A stretch of 64,000 nucleotides of DNA from Prunella strophiata (taxonomy: Eukaryota; Chordata; Aves; Passeriformes; Prunellidae). The notes below the pieces were generated by a model. That model had not been told where the DNA came from and made no database searches. It saw nothing but the letters and a program-made list of their open reading frames with translations. The position numbers and the translations under genes are program-made. The stretch's first letter is position 1, and each line of letters opens with the position of its first letter. Shown one piece after another: positions 60,103 through 64,000 of this stretch. The DNA is taken from positions 58,219,551-58,283,550 of the forward strand of contig JAZBQD010000030.1 in the NCBI GenBank assembly GCA_036583965.1. Direction: 5' to 3'.

Positions 60103-61092
60103 ACAGAATCACAGAATCTTAGAATAAGCTGTGAAGGAAGTGACCCACAAGGATTATCAAGTTCGGCTCCTGGCCCTGCACAGCACCATCCCCAAATCAC
60201 ACCCTGTGCCTGAGAACATTGTCCAAATGCTTCTTAAACTCTGTCAGGCTTGGTGCTGTGACTACTTCCCTGGGGAGCCTGTTCCAGTGCCCAGCCACCC
60301 TCTGTGTGAAGAACCTTTTTCTAATATCCAACCTAAATATTCCATGACTGATCTTCAGGCCATTCTCTGAAGTCCTGTCACTGTCACCACAGAGAAGAGA
60401 TCAGTGCTAGCCCCTCCCTCACAAGAAAGTTGTGGACTTCAATGAGGTCTCCCCTCAGTCTCCTCTTCTCCAGGCTGAACAAACCAAGAGATCTCAGCCT
60501 TTCCTCATTCCCCTCAAAGCCCTTCACCTCAGTCATTGCACTACTTTGGATGCTCTCTAATAGCTTAATATCTTTTCTTATATTGTGGCACCCAAAACTG
60601 CACACATCCCTCAAGATGAGGCAGCACCAGCTCAGAGCAGAGTGGGACAATCCCATCCTTTGCCCACTGGTGATGCTGTGCCTGATGCCCCCAGGACAGG
60701 GCTGGCCCTCCTGGCTGCCAGGGCACTGCTGGCTCATGTTCAGCTTGCCACAGACCAGGATCTCCAAGTCTCTTCCTGCAGCACTGTTCTACATTCCCCA
60801 GTCTGTCCATCAACCCAGGATTGCCCCATCAGTAAGTCTCCAAGTGCAGAATGTGACACTTTCCCTTGTTGAACTTCATATGGTTGGTGATTCCCCAGCC
60901 CTCTGATTTGTGGAAGTCACTGTGCAGGGCCTCCCTGCCTTCAAAGAACTCAGAAGTTCTCCCAGTTTTGTATCATCTGTGAACTTGCTTAGTATTCCTT
61001 CCAGTCCTGAGTCCAGGTAATTGATGAAGATGTTGAAGAGCACAGGGCCTAAGATGGGGCCCTGCAAAGTCCCACTTAGCCCAGAGGATTGA
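60103..61092 (-). mobile_element. CR1 LINE, antisense, 3' UTR plus part of the reverse transcriptase
   Basis: The left end ACAGAATCACAGAATCTTAG is the antisense tail. The same 3' UTR subfamily as at 12699 follows (CACCCTGTGCCTGAGA, GACTACTTCCCTGGGGAGCC, CACCCTCTGTGTGAAGAACC), then the general CR1 blocks TCCTCTTCTCCAGGCTGAAC (60460) and, from about 60690, the polymerase end. The right end stops at about 61092, just upstream of the block coding for QGxxLGPVLFN, next to an A-rich tract at 61096-61126. It is about 1 kb long and 5'-truncated. Confidence 0.95.
60876..61092 (-). pseudogene. CR1 reverse transcriptase remnant (FTDD in place of FADD)
   Basis: Read on the minus strand, the fragment shows [16 protein letters not shown], then LDSGLEG, then [10 protein letters not shown]. 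These are the conserved motif before the active site, the linker and the active site of CR1 reverse transcriptase. The two catalytic aspartates are kept but the alanine usual in FADD is threonine. Beyond about 61092 the frame runs into unrelated A-rich DNA, so the domain is cut off. The frame breaks again downstream of this stretch. No active enzyme is expected. Confidence 0.9.
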
Positions 61093-63029
61093 ACAGCAAA
61101 CAAAAAACAAAGAAAAAAAAAAAAAGACAAAATATTTCTTTGCTTTCTCAGGCATATTAAAAAGTGTGGTATCCTTTTTTTTTTTTTTTTTTCAAGTGAC
61201 AGCTTCCTGTGGCAAAATCTGGCCTATGCAGCTCTATTCAGTCCTGTGTTATAATTTTAATTTCTAATTGCTGTAAACAATTTTGGGATCTTTGGATCTA
61301 TTCTGTATGTATACATACACACACAGATATAATATACACATAGATATAATGTACTTATACATGTACCCATGGAGACACATGAAAAATATATGTCCACTAC
61401 TCATCTAGATTTATAGGAAAAAAGATTCCTGTAAATTGTCTTTTTGCCATTGCTACAAAAGAGGTTTAGGAAGAAGGCCTATGTTCTTGTGTTAGCAGCC
61501 AGTTTCAGCCTGGTCTAAATTTAGTTTGCCTAGGATGTGTTCCATTAACTTCTCATATAACTCTGGAGCAACTATGTCCCTGGTTTTGTTGAGAAACAAT
61601 TTGTGGATTTCTTTTTTATTTGTAACTTTTAGTACTTAGGACCATTCAGAACTGTTAGATCTACCAGTGTAAAAAGATAGAAAAATACAGGTGGCAAAAA
61701 CAAAGTTTTGAATGACAACCTAGCACGAAAATTTTACCTCAATAATTTTCATGCTAAGAGGTGAAAGTAAGCTCTTCCCAGGCTTGTCTTCCACCTTGTT
61801 TTACTTTCTCCCTTTTGATTTGCTCCTGAGGGTAAAAGAGAGGGAGGAAAAGGTCATGCCAGCTCTGTGTATATTCCAAACCTATCTGATTTTGACATGC
61901 ATCAAAGACCAGACAAGAATCCAGACACAAAGGCATCATAAAGTTACCTTTATTTTACATCAGTTCCAGTTTACCAGAACAAGCTCCATGCAAGAGATGA
62001 GTTTGGCTTGAGGAGTAGCTTTTTCTCTTTTATTTTACAGCCTAGCATCCAACTTCTATTTGTTAGATTTTCTCTCTTTCCACTGATAAGCATTGATACT
62101 GTCATTTACTTACCAAGAAAAGAGGACTTGAAATCTGCTCTTTAAGAGACCTGATTCTTCTCTCTGATACAACACAGCTGGTAGCTTTCATTGATGCAGA
62201 GTTTGAAATGCAACAAGTGAAAATTAAGGTACTGGCAGAGAATGTCTGTGACAATTAGCATTGCAGTTCTCCAAGGATGGAATGACAAAGTTTGGCAAGA
62301 CTGCTTCCTCAAAAAGAAAAAAAAAAAAAAAAAAACAAAGAAAGAGAATTTTTTTATAGCAAGAAACATATTAAGGAAGAAGAATTAAACATGAAAAATT
62401 GAAAAAGAATAATAATCTAATATACAGGAACTAAGAATGATTTAAATTTCATCTAGACTAAGCAACCTTTCACTCCTTATTAGCTACTTGGGATCTACCA
62501 TAAGACATGTGATCTTTTTTCATCTGATGAGCAGTTTCATGTCCTCAGCCAATTTACAACTTCTTCTCATGTTGATAGATGTCTAGATACTTAAAGTCAG
62601 CAACGCATAAAATTTGCCTATAGATGTCAATGCATCATAAATCCTTTAATGCATACATTTCTCTGTAACCATTTTGAAGCTGTAAAAGAGAAGATATATT
62701 AGCATATCTCTATGCAGAGGAAAAAAAATTGCTGGGATGAAGAGCTGTTTGCTGCTGGATTCAAAAGAGACAAAATAGTCTTTTTTCTGTTCTAGAAACA
62801 TTGCAACGTTCTGGAATGGGGAGAAGAGTGCACACATTTTATTCAGACAGAAATTTCATTTGCTTCCATGTGTTTTAATGATTCCACAGTAAAACGTATA
62901 AACTTAAATTACTGCTATGTCAGTCTCTAAAATGGGAAGTTTAATCTGACAAAATACAGATGCTTACAGTGGGATCACCTCCTGAAGCCTTTTCAATCAA
63001 TGCATAGAACTGAAATGTTTTCATCAACT
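61093..63029. other. Unique AT-rich sequence with simple tracts
   Basis: A-rich tract 61096-61126, T run 61175-61192, TG/TA/CA microsatellite-like DNA at about 61303-61365 including the palindrome TGTATGTATACATACA, and an A run at 62317-62335. No gene or clear transposon. Confidence 0.55.
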
Positions 63030-63105
63030 AAGAGAATCACAAAGCAGCCCAAGTTTGAAAGGGTGACGCAAGGTCACCTGGTCCAACCTTTGAGATGTAA
63101 CTTCT
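63030..63105 (-). mobile_element. Possible CR1 3' end, antisense
   Basis: AGAGAATCACAAAGCAGCCC followed by AAGTTTGAAAGGGTGACG and GTCACCTGGTCCAACCTTTG has the order of an antisense CR1 tail: tail word, a GTTTGGAAGGG-like block, then a block like ATCTGGTCCAACC. It is short and decayed. Confidence 0.55.
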
Positions 63106-64000
63106 TTCATGTTTACACCAGATGACTAAAGTAAGTCAGATGAATTACATCTTAAAAAGGCCTGTTGCTCTACACAGCAGTACTGGATGCCAGCATAATC
63201 TGCACTCTCTAAGACCATAATAGCTTTAATAGTGCCCAAAGAAGATTTTAGCTGCAGAAATTTATATTCTGTTGCCATAAATGTCCATAATTTATGCCTC
63301 TTCCAACTTAACTGAAAATTCAATTTTTTATTTTTCAAGTTTTTTAATGTTTATTAAAAAACCTTTTTTAAGGCAACAGTGGGTATCTGTGCTAGAAGTT
63401 CTCAAAACAGGAAGTCCCAGTGGAAATTTTTAAAGCATTAAAAGTTCATTTCCCCTGTGAAAAGCCTATTTGAGTATTTTTAATGTTATAATCATATTTC
63501 CCAACAGAAAATGAAGCTTTTAAGCCTTGCTAAAACATTAATTGGGGCTTTCTGCTCTGTGAAGTCCAAAATTTAGATGAAGAATTTGATTCTCCATGGC
63601 CTCATATGTTAAACCTTACAGTTCAAGTGGAGTACCTTTATACATTTCAGGTATCACAGTTCTGTTCCATGTATTCTTTAGGGCCACTCCTCACTGCCAA
63701 AAAGAAAAACAAAAAAAGGTTGTTTATATCTCTCAGATCCAAGATATTTGCTTACTTTTTCTTTGGTCAGCATAAAGTATTGCAGAAGACAAATGTACAA
63801 TTTCATGGGATCTTTGAATTTTGTCAAAAAACTGCAAAAGATACAGAGTGGAAAACAATGAGGTCCTAAGACAATAAATTTGAATATGGTTTCACTTTTA
63901 TCTCTGATCTCAGCAGAAATGTTCTTTCTCTGCATAAGTGTTACTGAGAGGAAATTCACATATTTTAATACCAACTTGGAAAGTAGCAAATCTGTGAAGG
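63106..64000. other. Unique AT-rich sequence, no gene seen
   Basis: No gene or repeat recognised. Frames of 87 and 103 codons on opposite strands (63606-63869 and 63678-63989) overlap each other and show no domain. Confidence 0.5.

Noticed and set aside
60430..60906. A 158-codon plus-strand frame as a gene
   Set aside because: It is the antisense of a CR1 element and shows no independent protein similarity.
61303..61365. Regulatory palindrome TGTATGTATACATACA
   Set aside because: It is the centre of a TG/TA/CA microsatellite-like stretch, where such symmetry is expected.
1..64000. CRISPR arrays, bacterial operons, riboswitches or terminators
   Set aside because: No regularly spaced repeats with unique spacers and no prokaryotic gene organisation. 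All repeats are of vertebrate type.
1..64000. tRNA, 5S, U-type or other structured RNA genes
   Set aside because: I looked for tRNA B-box words and small nuclear RNA starts and saw none with matching context. A covariance-model scan would be decisive.

Overview
The window looks like non-coding nuclear DNA from a bird. It is AT-rich and has no open reading frame longer than about 165 codons. It carries many 5'-truncated CR1 LINE fragments, most with the avian 3' tail built from repeats of ATTCTATG, and LTRs of families common in bird genomes. The CR1 fragments whose tail is followed by a block reading CACCCTGTGCCTGAGA are a type I associate with neoavian birds, possibly songbirds, but the order cannot be fixed from sequence alone. 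I found no protein-coding exon, tRNA, rRNA or small RNA gene that I can support. The window is best read as a gene desert or the inside of a very long intron.

Layout. 0-3 kb: an old antisense CR1 (about 0.6-1.4 kb) and a G/T-rich tract. 3-18 kb: mostly unique AT-rich sequence with one internally deleted antisense LTR (9.87-10.16 kb), one antisense CR1 tail (12.7-12.96 kb), a long poly(T), a G-free A/C tract and a cluster of homeodomain-like TAATTA sites near 17 kb. 18-31 kb: unique sequence with two short sense CR1 tails (18.2 and 26.2 kb) and an (ATT)n microsatellite (21.3 kb). 31-37 kb: an LTR-rich patch with an antisense LTR at 34.2 kb, a nearly complete sense LTR at 35.7-36.6 kb and a weaker LTR piece at 31.9 kb. 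37-48 kb: a palindromic repeat (37.4 kb), a hairpin next to poly(A) (39.7 kb), two antisense CR1 copies (40.9 and 41.7-42.6 kb) and a perfect 28-bp palindrome (44.4 kb). 48.8-49.9 kb: a sense CR1 with part of its reverse transcriptase. 51.5-58.4 kb: two long, heavily decayed antisense CR1 copies of an older amniote-type subfamily, with a recent-looking 0.9-kb tandem duplication between them (54.27-56.44 kb). 60.1-61.1 kb: an antisense CR1 with recognisable reverse transcriptase. The rest to 64 kb is unique AT-rich sequence.

Nothing here forms a pathway or operon. The reverse transcriptase fragments are dead copies. The points most worth checking are the tandem duplication and its noisy spacer (possibly an assembly artefact), the two long ancient CR1 copies, the perfect palindrome and the two candidate regulatory AT-rich blocks. 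I did not find a convincing new biological system in this window.
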